A stretch of 64,000 bases of DNA, taken from assembly GCA_030789695.1 (NCBI GenBank), contig CM061142.1:803690817-803754816 (forward strand). Reading direction: 5' to 3'. The number at the start of each line of letters is the position of its first letter. Positions within the stretch are counted from its first letter, which is position 1. Position numbers and translations under genes: made by a program. Positions 44,601-53,835 of this stretch are shown here, piece after piece. This DNA comes from Scilla litardierei (taxonomy: Eukaryota > Streptophyta > Magnoliopsida > Asparagales > Asparagaceae). Below the pieces are notes generated by a model. The model was not told the origin of the DNA. It saw nothing but the letters and a program-made list of their open reading frames with translations, and did no database searches.

Positions 44601-45893
44601 GGATATTACAAACACATCATTTTCCCCTCTTAAAATGATCATATTGTATGCGCTTGGAGCTTAATATGATCTATCCTTTCCTAGCAATTGTATAATATGT
44701 GCAAAATAGTTATCAGTTAATAATTGCTCCATTTGATTTACACACCATTTTTTTCTCAATGTTCTGTTAATAGCTAAGGTTTCTTTATTTTTCCATGTTT
44801 TGGGTTGAGCTATGTTATGTCTAACGCCCTTCACTCGTTGTAATTGGTTTCAAATCTAACTGTGCAGACACGATGATGAAATTTGCATCATTTGAGACCA
44901 TTGTTGAGATGTCATACAAGTATGCCATTCCCACGCCAAAGGACCAGTGCAGCAAATCTCTTCAGCTGGGAGTAAGCTTTGCAGGTGGTTATGTTGCTGG
45001 AGTATTCTGTGCCATTGTCTCTCACCCAGCTGACAACCTCGTCTCTTTCCTTAACAATGCCAGGGGGTCCACTGTTGGTGATGTAAGTAACTATATATAG
45101 TGCAATACTGCATGCTAGCTGTGTTTCTTCTCGCACTCTATGGATATTGCCATGATATATTATTATTAATATATTTAAATACATATCAGGCCGTGAAGAA
45201 GCTTGGAGTGTGGGGTTTGTTCACCCGTGGGCTTCCCCTTCGAATTGTAATGATCGGTACTTTGACTGGAGCACAGTGGGTAATTTATGATGCTTTCAAA
45301 GTCTTCGTTGGCCTGTACGTTTTCTTTAACTTTATTGTATCTGTGTATCTTAAAGTTTTTCTTAAGCTAGTATGGGTGTACATTGTCTTTTTACATAAAA
45401 AGTTTTTAACTAATTGATTGGATTGTGTTAAGATATATATCATTAGTAGTACATAATGATATAGATTTTGCATATTAAATCATAACAAGGCATGTTTAGT
45501 TGAGACATTAATACCTCGTTTTAATGGATTGTATTTAATGTATGTCATGATAGGACTACAGGAGTAGTTGAATTTAAATGAAAGATCTCAAATGATTAAA
45601 AAATAATGGCCGGGATTGATTTGGGGAGCCCATGACAAGAGTCCATGAACTAATAACAACCCAAAGAGCTTGCATCATGTTGGTAGAGATTTATAACACC
45701 TGGATCTCCTCAGTGTTTTAGTTCCAGAAGAGCCTTGTTTGCTGTATCATTGTTTGCATTCTCCTTTGTTTTCGTCTGTGATGAGTATTGTGACAAGGAT
45801 TGCACGGTTCATTCAAAACTGGTTATACTCTGTTTCAGGCCAACAACGGGTGGAGCTGCTCCTGCTACGCCCACGCTCCAGCCTGCCAAATGA
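29601..45893 (+). CDS. PHT3: Mitochondrial phosphate carrier (PHT3/MPT3 type)
   Basis: Imports phosphate across the inner mitochondrial membrane for ATP synthesis. Six exons with GT...AG junctions: 29601-29900, 39630-39991, 40079-40122, 44868-45082, 45190-45314 and 45839-45893. They sum to 1101 bp, 366 residues plus TGA, close to the usual length. A basic, Ser-rich N-terminus of about 70 residues fits a mitochondrial presequence. Three mitochondrial-carrier repeats follow, with signature motifs PLDLVK (end of exon 1), [10 protein letters not shown] (exon 2) and the degenerate PADNLVSF (exon 4). Other conserved blocks are [29 protein letters not shown] and [16 protein letters not shown]. The frame is intact. 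Intron 1 is 9.7 kb because it holds a Mutator-like element. Confidence 0.95.
29901..30349 (+). other. Start of carrier intron 1
   Basis: Begins GTGACCG after the exon-1 CAG, a weaker donor than GTAAGT. It is followed by a C10 run, an A-rich run and GAAAA repeats (29913-29987). The rest is ordinary AT-rich intron up to TTTATTAAA (30341-30349), the 9-bp duplication left by the Mutator-like insertion. Confidence 0.7.
30350..30540 (+). repeat. Left terminal inverted repeat of the MULE
   Basis: Pairs with 39202-39013 over about 190 bp. Shared blocks include ATAAAAATTAAAAATAATAT, CAATTTTCGACC, AAAAATCGACCATGTTTGGC and CGGCGAGGC. It ends in two palindrome copies (30492-30508 and 30516-30540). Confidence 0.85.
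30492..30588. promoter_or_regulatory. Cluster of three palindromes upstream of the 141-aa ORF
   Basis: Copies at 30492-30508 (short form CGCACTTGGCAAGTGCG), 30516-30540 (full) and 30566-30588 (one mismatch) lie 90-190 bp before the ATG at 30678. After the last one comes CCTATAACCCACAGCTCTC. A closely similar palindrome-plus-CCACAGCTCTC module precedes the transposase gene at 31440-31490. A promoter or operator role is inference from position and repetition. Confidence 0.55.
30678..31103 (+). CDS. Unknown 141-aa protein carried by the MULE
   Basis: The frame begins ATGGAGGAGCAAGGAGAGGG and ends in a Pro-rich tail ([11 protein letters not shown]). The N-terminal third is charged and has a basic KRARA patch that could be a nuclear signal. 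The middle and C-terminal part (residues about 55-120: [46 protein letters not shown]) looks helical with heptad-like hydrophobics, so a coiled-coil or dimer role is possible. I recognise no family. It is not MUDRB-like by eye. Codon-like composition, an undamaged frame and its own palindrome-bearing upstream module support a real gene. Confidence 0.55.
   Translation: MEEQGEGRKRARATMLTLAEVNALHASSREEDPEASTRQPLSSQRTANPESDNSTLSNIDNTLYWMRRAINRIEGRAIENPNDIRKIECLVIYMGDEQARMSEALRRIEEKLDLVVLGPRDIVPHDAAGPSGSRSPPPPPI
31392..31464. promoter_or_regulatory. Palindrome pair upstream of the MULE transposase
   Basis: Two full copies at 31392-31416 and 31440-31464 (half-sites GGCCGCACTTG and CAAGTGCGGCC around one G). 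The first lies within a longer 35-bp palindrome including TGAAAT/ATTTCA. The transposase 5' leader follows, with a probable leader intron (a GTAAGCC-type donor near 31601 and TTTTTGCAG at 31730-31738). Confidence 0.55.
31749..34652 (+). pseudogene. MUDRA-type MULE transposase, disabled
   Basis: Exon 1 is 31749-32242 ([16 protein letters not shown]...), a beta-rich N-terminal domain. A GTAAGTAT...AACAG intron (32243-32344) follows, then exon 2 to 34533, an intron at 34534-34615 and a short last exon to TGA at 34652. Domains in order: acidic linker; MuDR DNA-binding domain ([20 protein letters not shown]...[10 protein letters not shown]); DDE core ([40 protein letters not shown]); SWIM finger ([20 protein letters not shown]); [10 protein letters not shown] and a CCHC knuckle ([14 protein letters not shown]). 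Stops at 33327 (TGA where Trp is expected), 34059 and 34101, plus a one-base shift near 34376-34384, prevent production. The damage is light, so loss of function is recent. Confidence 0.9.
34863..35547. repeat. 685-bp inverted repeat between convergent MULE genes
   Basis: TGATGAAATTGTTGTGATAT at the left edge is answered by ATATCACAACAATTTCATCA at the right. Matching continues inward through GGGTGTTTTTATATATGGG, the CAGCAGCAGCTGAG words and GGGCTCTGTCTCAGGGGGCT. Three copies of the GGCCGCACTTG palindrome (35093-35117, 35202-35226, 35292-35316) lie in it, the middle one near the exact centre. Readthrough of either flanking gene would give a long hairpin RNA. Confidence 0.88.
35593..35989. repeat. 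Second, 397-bp inverted repeat next to the first
   Basis: ACATGTGTGATATATGATTG on the left pairs with CAATCATATATCTCACATGT on the right. Inner parts such as GGTGTCATATGTCACCTCTC, GCTTTCTGAACGAAGCGG and CTGATATCA also pair. The centre is near 35797. It is unrelated in sequence to the 34863-35547 palindrome and separated from it by about 45 bp. The PMD gene ends 135 bp to its right. Confidence 0.88.
36124..38120 (-). pseudogene. Plant mobile domain (PMD; MAIN/MAIL-like) gene of the MULE
   Basis: Five exons on the minus strand: 38120-38040, 37956-37315, 37236-37066, 36979-36582 and 36501-36124, all with GT...AG junctions. The protein reads METGP-type start, then the PMD hallmark block ([50 protein letters not shown]), [57 protein letters not shown], and a Gln/Glu-rich tail. 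Domesticated PMD proteins (MAIN, MAIL1) act in silencing and meristem maintenance, and PMD genes are known in transposons. Damage: a TAG at 36973-36971 where Trp is expected (bypassable by an alternative acceptor two codons on) and a one-base shift near 36725. Confidence 0.85.
38121..38900 (-). other. Upstream region of the PMD gene
   Basis: AT-rich leader and promoter region, read on the minus strand, with no supported coding frame. The open minus-strand stretch at 38909-38715 has no recognisable domain and may be part of a non-coding first exon. A full palindrome (38901-38925) sits at its upstream edge, followed by CCTATTTCCCAGCGCAGCC, which resembles the CCTATAACCCACAGCTCTC module before the other two genes. 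Confidence 0.45.
38901..39062. promoter_or_regulatory. Right-end palindrome cluster of the MULE
   Basis: A full copy at 38901-38925, a near-full one at 39013-39036 and a degenerate one at 39044-39062. Between the first two, a direct repeat (TCACGGGCATCTTGCTCACG / TCACGAGCCTCTTACTCACG, each followed by TACTACATTTG) adds further symmetry, as does GACTTAAGTC at 38940-38949. Confidence 0.6.
39013..39202 (-). repeat. Right terminal inverted repeat of the MULE
   Basis: Inverted partner of 30350-30540, ending AATTGCCC at 39202 and followed by TTTATTAAA (39203-39211). Mismatches with the left end are scattered, perhaps 10-12%. Confidence 0.85.
40123..44867 (+). other. Carrier intron 3 (4.7 kb) with old tandem repeats
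   Basis: AT-rich intron from GTAAGAAA to CTGTGCAG. It contains a two-copy repeat (TTTTCAAGTTGGAATTGTC at 42173 and again at 42238). It also has a set of three or four diverged units of roughly 200-480 bp between 43315 and 44100, recognisable by TTTTCAAGATTTAATGTGTG, CTTGAATCCTCTCCAAATTT and GTGGAGCTGCAC. Open frames in this intron are short and unsupported. No transposon ends were found. Confidence 0.6.
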
Positions 45894-46798
45894 GCGACAC
45901 AATACAACTCCTTTGAGTGGCTTTTAATAACAGGATATAACCAATTTTTTCGCCCCCATGCACATGTGTGTGTATACTATTTTTGTGTGTGAAGCATATC
46001 ATTATTTTCCCATCATCACCAGGAAATTTATGAGGGATGGTTAAAACAAGTGTGGTAAAGATGAAGATAGCTTTCGGAAACATAGCAGAATTTAGAGGAA
46101 AGGTAAATAAATTTTGGACTAGAGGCAGCAAACACTGCCCAGTTGTACTTTTTTTGTTGCATCTATTCTTTTTGGCATCTAAAGATCTGGCAGTGATTTT
46201 CATTATCTGCTTGTTTTAATCCCCTTGTGACGGGGAAGTTAGTTATTAGGGGAAATTGTTGAACGCTATGCAGCTTATGGTTGCTGCTTCTACCCTTTTC
46301 ATGGGGAATGTGCGCTAATGGGTTCTGCTGCTACTATAATATGAACATATAATATAATTAATTTCGTCAATGAAAACATGAATGTAAGAAGTTCTGATAT
46401 GCATTGGCTTTGGTATTATTTATAGTCATAAGAAAGGTAGGGACCTTATATATTAGCAGAGTGACATGTTTGGATTTTAAGCTTTGCGGTCTTTGATGCT
46501 TGAACTTGAGAGAGACAATATAATCGTAACGGAAATTTATTTCAAAATATAATCATAAGTAACGAAAATTTACTGATAGAAATGCGTTAGATGTCTTTCT
46601 GTGTAAACGGAGTGCTTTATTAAAAAATGACCGGTAAGTTTTGAGCCATCTAACATTGTGGGCTTGTTCATTAGGATTTCTAATCTAATTAGAATTCAAG
46701 ATTTGAGCCTAAATCTTATCCTAAAACAAGGTGGGCTTATTAGAGTCAAAATCTAGGAGTTTGGTTTGGATTAGATCTAGCTTTTGAATTAAATCACG
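45894..46798 (+). other. 3' flank of the carrier gene
   Basis: After TGA at 45893 the sequence is T/A-rich and probably includes the 3'UTR. An AATAAATT-type signal (46106-46113) and TATAATATAATTAATT further on are possible polyadenylation regions. No other gene is seen. Confidence 0.5.
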
Positions 46799-47230
46799 GG
46801 TTTAATTTCGGAAAACTGCCTCATACTTTCGCTGAATTCCAAAAAAGTATCTCTTATTTTGATATAATCGCAAAACTACATCATACTTTTCAGGTTTCGA
46901 TAAACTTCCTCATACTTTGGTTTCGTAGAACTACCTCATACTTTACTTAATTTCGTAGAACTACCGTATACTTTGGTTTTATTTCGTAGAACTACCTCAT
47001 ACTTTGATATATGTGGGATGGTGGAGGAGGGAAGAGTGCGGCGGTTGGTGGAATGGAGATGGGCGGCGCTGGATAGAGGGCGAAGGACAACGATGGGGGG
47101 GAGGGGGATATGGGGATGAGGGAGTTTATCGAAACCTGAAAAGTATGAGGTAGTTCTACGATTATATCAAAATAAGAGGTATTTTTTTAGAATTCAACGA
47201 AAGTATGAGGTAGTTTTCCGAAATTAAACC
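46799..47230. mobile_element. Mutator-type MITE
   Basis: Ends GGTTTAATTTCGGAAAACT and its inverted match ending GAAATTAAACC form terminal repeats of about 115 bp (roughly 90% matching). Flanks TTAAATCACG (46789-46798) and TTAAATCCCG (47231-47240) are a 9-10 bp duplication with one mismatch. Inside, ACTACCTCATACTTT repeats at about 30-bp spacing, and the core is a G-rich stretch. No coding capacity. Long inverted repeats and a 9-bp duplication indicate a Mutator-derived MITE. Confidence 0.75.
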
Positions 47231-47240
47231 TTAAATCCCG

Positions 47241-48180
47241 CACTAATTTGCAAACCCAAATCTATTCTGTTGGCCGTTAGTCGACTAGCAAAGCTGTGAT
47301 AGTCGACTAGCTGTCGGTAGGAAGCAGCCTTCGCATCATGCACTAGTTAGTCAACTAACCAAAGTGGTTAGTCGACTAATTGGTGCTATAGTCGACTAAT
47401 AATATAACATTAGTCGACTAACTGATGCCGAAGAAGCTTATCCTTTCTTCTGTTGTATTTTGAGGAGGCTTGCATAGGGCTTTTTCCATCGTCTAACCCT
47501 AGGCTTAGCAGATGTCAGAAGCAGCGAAAGAAGAAAAAATATTAAAACATTTTTTTATAAAACACCATACAAAATAAAAAACCCTTTGCATGACCATTAC
47601 TATCTAAGGAGGGAGGCAAACAGACCACACAAAGATAGATCTAATACTAACTGCTATTTAAAAAATACTTGAAAGAACATACCTTTGTTTTTGCAATAGC
47701 AAAAACAATATCCTTAGGACGACATTTCGAAGCGTTCTCAATGCCTCGTCTCAGGGTCGATGAATTGCCCCAGAAAGTTTCACCTTAGCTGTAACCCATG
47801 CCTCAAGCTTTAGATCAGATCCAAATTCCAATCAAGTTTTGCTAGAACCTGAAAGAGGGAATAAGGAGTAACTAAAATTTTGGTCAACTTTATATCGATG
47901 TTTTCTCACTTAATTAGGGAGAGCTCCCTTGATCTAGTTTGGTTCAATTTTAGGAGGAAGAGGAGGACCCTATTTATAGGGTGAGTTGAGCCTTCAGATC
48001 AGTAACATATCCGGTATGGTACTAAAAAATAGAATTCATAGTTTTTACTTTAAGGACTAAACTTTAAGCAATTGATTCTCCCTCACCGATAAGCCCAAGA
48101 GGCAAAATGACATATCATTTCGAAAAGCTTCAAATGAAGATCGCATAGAAATCGAGGTCACTCAATTTCGACGTTGTTTG
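47241..48180 (-). repeat. LTR-like remnant with TAGTCGACTA cluster
   Basis: At 47275-47430 six or seven TAGTCGACTA or TTAGTCGACTAA palindromes occur within 155 bp. Further right, a minus-strand TATA box (CCTATAAATAGGG, 47980-47969) lies in an otherwise non-coding region. The arrangement (palindrome array plus TATA) resembles the LTRs in this window, and it adjoins an old gag remnant on the same strand. It may be that element's 3' LTR. No second copy is present to prove it. Confidence 0.45.
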
Positions 48181-48199
48181 AGCAGGAAAGTTGCCTTTC

Positions 48200-48994
48200 T
48201 CCAAGGTACCTGCCATCTTAGCCAAGTTCTCAATCATCTGCTGGTTCTACGTTTGTCAAGCTTGCTGTAGCTGCTGAATTTGCTGGAATTAGACTTGTTG
48301 TCGGTGGAACTGCTCATTCTGTGTCTGTTTATCTGCATAAATTATTGGAGTGTATCTGTGAGTTTCTGAAGTTGTGGCATCATGCTCTGTTCCTCCTTCT
48401 TCATCTACATTCCACCTTGATAGCTATTAAAAGGTGATGGCTTAAGTGGCGGTGGAGCCTGTGGCTTGTACTGCCAATTATGGATAGGATAATTGTGCCC
48501 ATTGGAGGTGACTGCATTTTGATTGAATCCTTGTCCTTAGTATGCATTCGACACATGATTCACTTCGATAGGGTGATTGAATCCTTGTCCTTAGCACTTC
48601 TTTAAACATTGGTATGGTTGGACATCACATGTTTCATGTTATGTCCTTTCACAAAGGGCACACAACTCTTCCCTCGATCGCCACTGCTTTCACTCCTTTT
48701 AGTTCCAGGCCTTGAAGTTTTCTGTTGAATAATGCTTCCATCCTTGCCTCCAATGTTTCCACTGGTCTTAGAATGGATGGGTCTTCTCGTGATGAACAAT
48801 GAGGTAAGTCCATTCTGTCATGATCTGGAGTTGCTTCCCATGTCTGTGCACTTTTAATAATGAACTCCAACTAATTCCATGCCTCAGCTGGTTTCTTGTC
48901 AAAGAATTTCATGTTGCACATCATCTCTATGAATTGCTTCTTGGAGGGATGAAGTCCATCGTAGAAGAAGCCGATGACTCGGTACTCATCAAAC
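48200..48994 (-). pseudogene. Athila/Tat-type gag remnant, C-terminal part
   Basis: Minus-strand reading, with several stops: FDEYRVIGFFYDGLHPSKKQ, then EAWN-stop-LEFIIKSAQTWE, an LEARMEALFNRKLQ segment and a Gln-rich region (QIQQLQQA). The capsid pattern HG...FFYDGL...EAW is typical of Athila/Tat gag. A 20-bp direct duplication (AAGGACAAGGATTCAATCA on the minus strand) adds to the decay. Its N-terminal half lies at 56196-55671 across the SIRE-like insertion. Confidence 0.7.
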
Positions 48995-50810
48995 TGTAAG
49001 GATCGCTTTACCCTTGCAATACTAACAACACACACTAGAGGGGGGTGAATAGTGTAATGGCAATAAAATTGTCCAATTAAAATTTAACTTGCAAATGCGG
49101 AATTATAAATGCAAGAGGAATTAAAAGGCACAATCAATCCAAACGCAAACACAAGGAATTACACTGGTTCCCCAAACTTGGGTACATTCAGCCACACCAG
49201 TATTCACTATATTCCCACACAGAGAAGTGAATACAAATCTCACAAGGAGATACTCCACAAAGAGGATTTATGCCCTACACAAGGACCCAACCAATCCTAC
49301 ACGAGGATCAAGACTCCCACACAGAGAATCACTAACTCCCACTCAGAGAATTAGGGTTAGCCCTACAATAGGACACTAAACTCCCACAAAGAGAGTTATT
49401 CCCACAAAGAGAATACCCTAGTTCCACAAAGAGACAACCTCCCACAAAGAGAGAAAGATCTAATTCCCACAAAGAGAATTAGAGACACAAATTCACCAAG
49501 TAAAGTAAATACTCTTACATATGCCTTGAGATGCTTACTCATGAATGGAAGCAAGGCATGGAAAAGGATCTCCAAGTGTTGAGATATGCTTGAAAGCACT
49601 TGGATGAATTCCCTTGAGCTGGACTTCAATACATGAAGAAGAATGAGAGCTCTTGAGAGGGAATAGAGGGAGTTTGTGAGTAGCTTATGGGTCTCTTGAG
49701 ATATTCAATAGCATCAAGAAGATATAAGAGATGGCAGCACACGCATATATATAGGAGCCCTATATCAAACCCCAAACCCCAAGAAAATAGCCAAAGAATC
49801 GATTCCGCAATGGCTAGAAACTGGGCGAAAACGACAGGAACATTCGACTGATGATCAAAAGACAGTCGACTGATCAACGGCTAGAAAATATCCAACGGCT
49901 ATAATCTGAGCCAGGACAGTCGACTGATGAAGACAGTACAATCGACTGAGAACAGGACAGTCGCCTGTAAAACCTTCAGCAGGCGACTGCTGCAGGGGAT
50001 GGAATAAAACAGAGAGCTGCACTCTTTCTCCAGTTAAGCACAAAGGCGACTGATGTCAATAATACAGTCGACTGTCTATTAGTCAGGCGACTGTAAAACC
50101 ATAATCAGTCGTCTGCTGTATAAGATGGAGAAACAACAGAGAGATGCAGAGATTGCACTTACGCTACTCAGGCGACTGGTGACCAATCTACAGGCGACTG
50201 TAAATATACAGGCGACTGCAAACTAACCAGTAGTCGACTGTGCGTAAAGCTCAAGTTTGAGTCAATTGAAATGTTGACTTGAGCTGTGCATATCAGGCGA
50301 CTGTAGAAGGAACTACAGGTGACTGGAAATCACCCAGTCGACTGTGTTTCCTTCAGCAGGCGACTGACGGAAAGCCAGAGACTCCAAATGAGTCTTTGGA
50401 CAAAGTGAATCTATTGGGTTGGATTCTATGATAATCTTAAGGCTCACTAAGATGGTTAAATGCATATGCATGAATGAGTAAACCATCTAAGAAGGCATTA
50501 CATTAATCCTAGACTCAAAAGAGAGAGAAAGTATTAAAGTAAATTACATGGATTACAATGCTTTCCTTAGAGTCTAAGTCTTCAAACTTGATGCCTTGTT
50601 TGCTCTCCATCATCTCCAAGCTTTGGCACTCCTTAAGTCCAAGCAATGGTCCTTCTTCACTTGATGTACATCCTTACACCAAGTGAGTAGTCTCCAAGAA
50701 AGATATTCTTGAAATAAAACCGAGAGACTAAAACATGAGAGTCATTAGCAACAACATAATGTTGTGATCATCATCAAAATAAGATTGGTATGAAACACCA
50801 ATACTCAACA
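48995..50810 (-). repeat. 3' LTR of the SIRE-like element
   Basis: 1816 bp. Contains a run of CCCACAAAGAGA-type repeats (49310-49480), a minus-strand TATA (TATATATA, 49746-49753), and an array of CAGTCGACTG and CAGGCGACTG palindromic decamers (49845-50365). It is the partner of 53836-55665. Confidence 0.9.
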
Positions 50811-50824
50811 ATCTCCCCCTTTTT

Positions 50825-51736
50825 GATGATGACTCACATTATGTAAAATACATATAATCAAAGCACAATGCTAATGAGCCCCCTACTTATATGCACCAAT
50901 TAAACAATGAGCTACACAATAGTAAATACTCATTATACCAAATAAGATCATGGTGACATATAATAGGCATGGATTACATAAACCAATTGAAATAGATAAT
51001 ATCATGCAAACATGAAAGGTTTATCTAATCCCATATATCTCTCCACATAGATATATCTCTCCCCATATGCATATGAATATATCTCCCCATATATATTTAC
51101 ATAATGCATATATCTCTCCCCCTTGACATCGTCAAAAAGGTGGACATCAAAATATATCCCCTTTTGTCATCTTAACTAAGATGTGACAATATGCAAGAAA
51201 AGAAAGATATATATGATACCATATTGAAAATTTTAGTGGGTATCAATTCACTATCCCATGCTCCCCCTAGATCATAGAAATGGTCAACTTTTGACTTCTA
51301 GGATCTAATACCAATTATACAATTAATGGAGCCATGGGCCTAAAGTGTATCAAAGCAATAGATATGGAAAAATCAAGCTTCAAAGATACACAATGAATAT
51401 TGCCAAAACAAATAAAACATGAAATAGGTTTGCAATAAACAAGAGGTTTGGTTTGAGATCAAAAATAACCAAATGTAAATAATGATCTCAAATAACCTCC
51501 GAAATGAGAGTTAAAATATGTCTTAAAATACTTTAAACATATAACATATTAACTCCCCTATTGACATACACATGGATCAAAAATGCATGCATGTCAATAA
51601 ACCCCTAGGTCCCCATTTTCATGAAAAATAAGTTTGAAAATATTTTCAAAATCATGAAACGCACACAAACAATGGGTCTGCTAAAAAATAAGCATTCAAG
51701 CACAATACTTATGCAATATGCATATGTGTGAGGAAC
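50825..51736 (-). other. Non-coding 3' internal region of the SIRE-like element
   Basis: AT-rich, with three further TCTCCCCCT-type pyrimidine tracts (51108-51126 and nearby) that mirror the terminal polypurine tract. No frame is supported. Confidence 0.5.
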
Positions 51737-53800
51737 CTAAACATTAGGCAACCAAACACAAGAGGAGTTTGATTTCCTAATGTAATCATATGAGGTGATC
51801 ACATCCTTACCTAGAGAGTTGATGTAGCTATCCCTCTCTTGCACACTAACCTTAGTGGGAATCCATAATCTCAAGGATTTCCTAGGCAAGGGTTTTGCCT
51901 TTGCAAGCGGGGTGGATGTGGCATGCTTAGGTGTAGAAACGAATTTCTTGGCATGCATAGAATGAGGATTTTACTTCTTAGCAAAAAAATGAAGATTTTT
52001 CATTCTTCCTCGTTACCTCGTGATCTACATGCTTCTTGTTGATGTTATTGTTGTACATGAAAGCATGGTGATTCTTCTTAGGTGCTTTAGCAATATTTCT
52101 TGAAGCTGCACCATAAGAGTAATTAGAGGTGGGTTTGGGTACCACATTTTGAATATAACCCAAACCTCCTCTATGATTTTCCGGATGTTGTTTTTCCAAC
52201 AAATCGTGGAGAGAATCCCTAGAATACACAAAGCTTATGAGCTTACGGGATTCATCTTCACATTTCAACGTAAGTTGTTGAATGTGAGACTCTAAGCTAA
52301 GGTTTTGAGCAACAAGATTTTCATTTGTAAGACTTAATTCCTAAACTTGAGAGAGAAGTGTGTCTCTCTCACAAGTGTCATAAACATGCCTTTCATCATG
52401 AATTACACTTGTAATATCTAGTTCATGCAATCTACTCTTAGCAATCTTATATTTTGCTTTTAATTTATTGTAAGAGTTGATGCACTTACTAGCCTTTTCG
52501 GAGACCAAGTCGAAGTTGTTCTTGAGCTCCTCGTATAAGATCTTTTCATCCTCGATCTCAACATCATCATCATCATCTTTGCTAGAACTTGATGAAGACT
52601 TCTCCTCCATAGCTATGAGGCACGAATCCTCATAGGAGTTGTATGCATCGAGCCAAGCATCCAACTCTTCTTCATTTAATCCAGAGGGGATCGGAGTAGG
52701 ACCATCAATGGCTACAAAGCATGCGTGAGCATCCTCCTTTGTATCCTCTTCTTCGTTACTCGAAGTGTCCTCACTCGAATCATCAAAGGTCCCGACAAGT
52801 CCTTTCTTGTGATTTTTGGATTTGGACTTCTCTTTCCAATGCTTCTTCCCTTTACCCTTGTAAGCTTCTTTGTTGGGTTTGGAAGGGCATTCGGTGGAAA
52901 AGTGACCTTTTCCACTGCAAGTGTAACAAGTAGGAACCTTGTTAGAATTGGAGGCAAACTTTGACAAAGACTTACCTTGCTTGCATTTGAGGAATGCTTT
53001 GAATTGGCAAGCTCCTCAATTTCTTCTCCACTTGCATCTTCTTGCTCATCTTCTTCACTAGGATCTTCTCGATGGAATTTCCTCCTCCACTTGATTGGCT
53101 CCTCCTTGGCATGGAATGCAACCCCCTTTTGCTTCTCCAGCTTCTCGGGCTTTGATGGTTGAATCTCCTTCTTGTGTTGAAGCTTCACTTCATACGCCAT
53201 GAGATTACCAATGCACTCCTCAACGGTGTATTTGGACGTGTCATATGACTCCAAAATTTCGTTGGCCTTTGACTCCCAACGAGGTGTGAGAGAGTCAAGG
53301 ATCTTCTCTACACGATCCTCTTGGGAAATCATCTTCCCGAGTCCCTCCAAAGCGTTCACGATATCAGTGAACCTTGTGAACATCTCTGAAATGCTTTCGC
53401 CTTCCTGCATCTTAAACATTTCATATTTAGATCTAAACACAGTTTGTTTAGATTTCTTTACCTTCGTGTTCCCTTCATGACAAATCTCCAAGGTATGCCA
53501 AATATCGTTGGCCGTTTTGCACATGGAGATGCGGTTGTACTCATTAGCTGAGCGAGCGCAATGTAATGCATTCATGGCCCTCGCATTGAACTTGATTGAG
53601 TACTTCTCCACCTTTGTCCTATAAGCCGTAGGAGTAGTGGGTTTCTCAAATGGCACCTCTGTGATGTCCCATAGGTCTTGACCCTCCATGTAGATCATCA
53701 TTCTGATCTTCCAACTTGGGTAGCTGGTTCCGTTGAAGAGCGGGGATCGTACGGTTGCGTGACCTTCTTCATGAGACGCGGATGAGGCGTTGAATGACAT
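51737..53800 (-). pseudogene. SIRE-like gag polyprotein, frameshifted
   Basis: Starts MSFNASSASHEEG at 53800. A copia gag (UBN2-like) follows with PLFNGTSYPSWKIRMMIYME, then SMCKTANDIWHTLEICHEGN and ILDSLTPRW, then a CCHC knuckle (CYTCSGKGHFSTEC) and a long acidic, Ser-rich, coiled-coil-like tail (KASKCINSYNKLKAKYKIA). Frame changes near 52985 (upstream of the knuckle) and 51960, and a stop near 52341, break it. At the first break lies an AAG-GTAAGT that looks like a strong splice donor, but a one-base indel explains the reading better. Confidence 0.8.
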
Positions 53801-53821
53801 TGTTGTAGTAAGCTTTAACCT

Positions 53822-53833
53822 CGCTCTGATACC
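53822..53833 (-). other. tRNA-Met primer-binding site of the SIRE-like element
   Basis: GCTCTGATACCA on the plus strand is the complement of TGGTATCAGAGC, two bases from the LTR edge at 53836. Confidence 0.9.
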
Positions 53834-53835
53834 AA

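Noticed and set aside
52960..52990. Spliced intron in the SIRE-like gag, suggested by a GTAAGT donor at the frame break
   Set aside because: No matching acceptor gives a better protein, and a one-base indel restores the knuckle frame without loss of residues.
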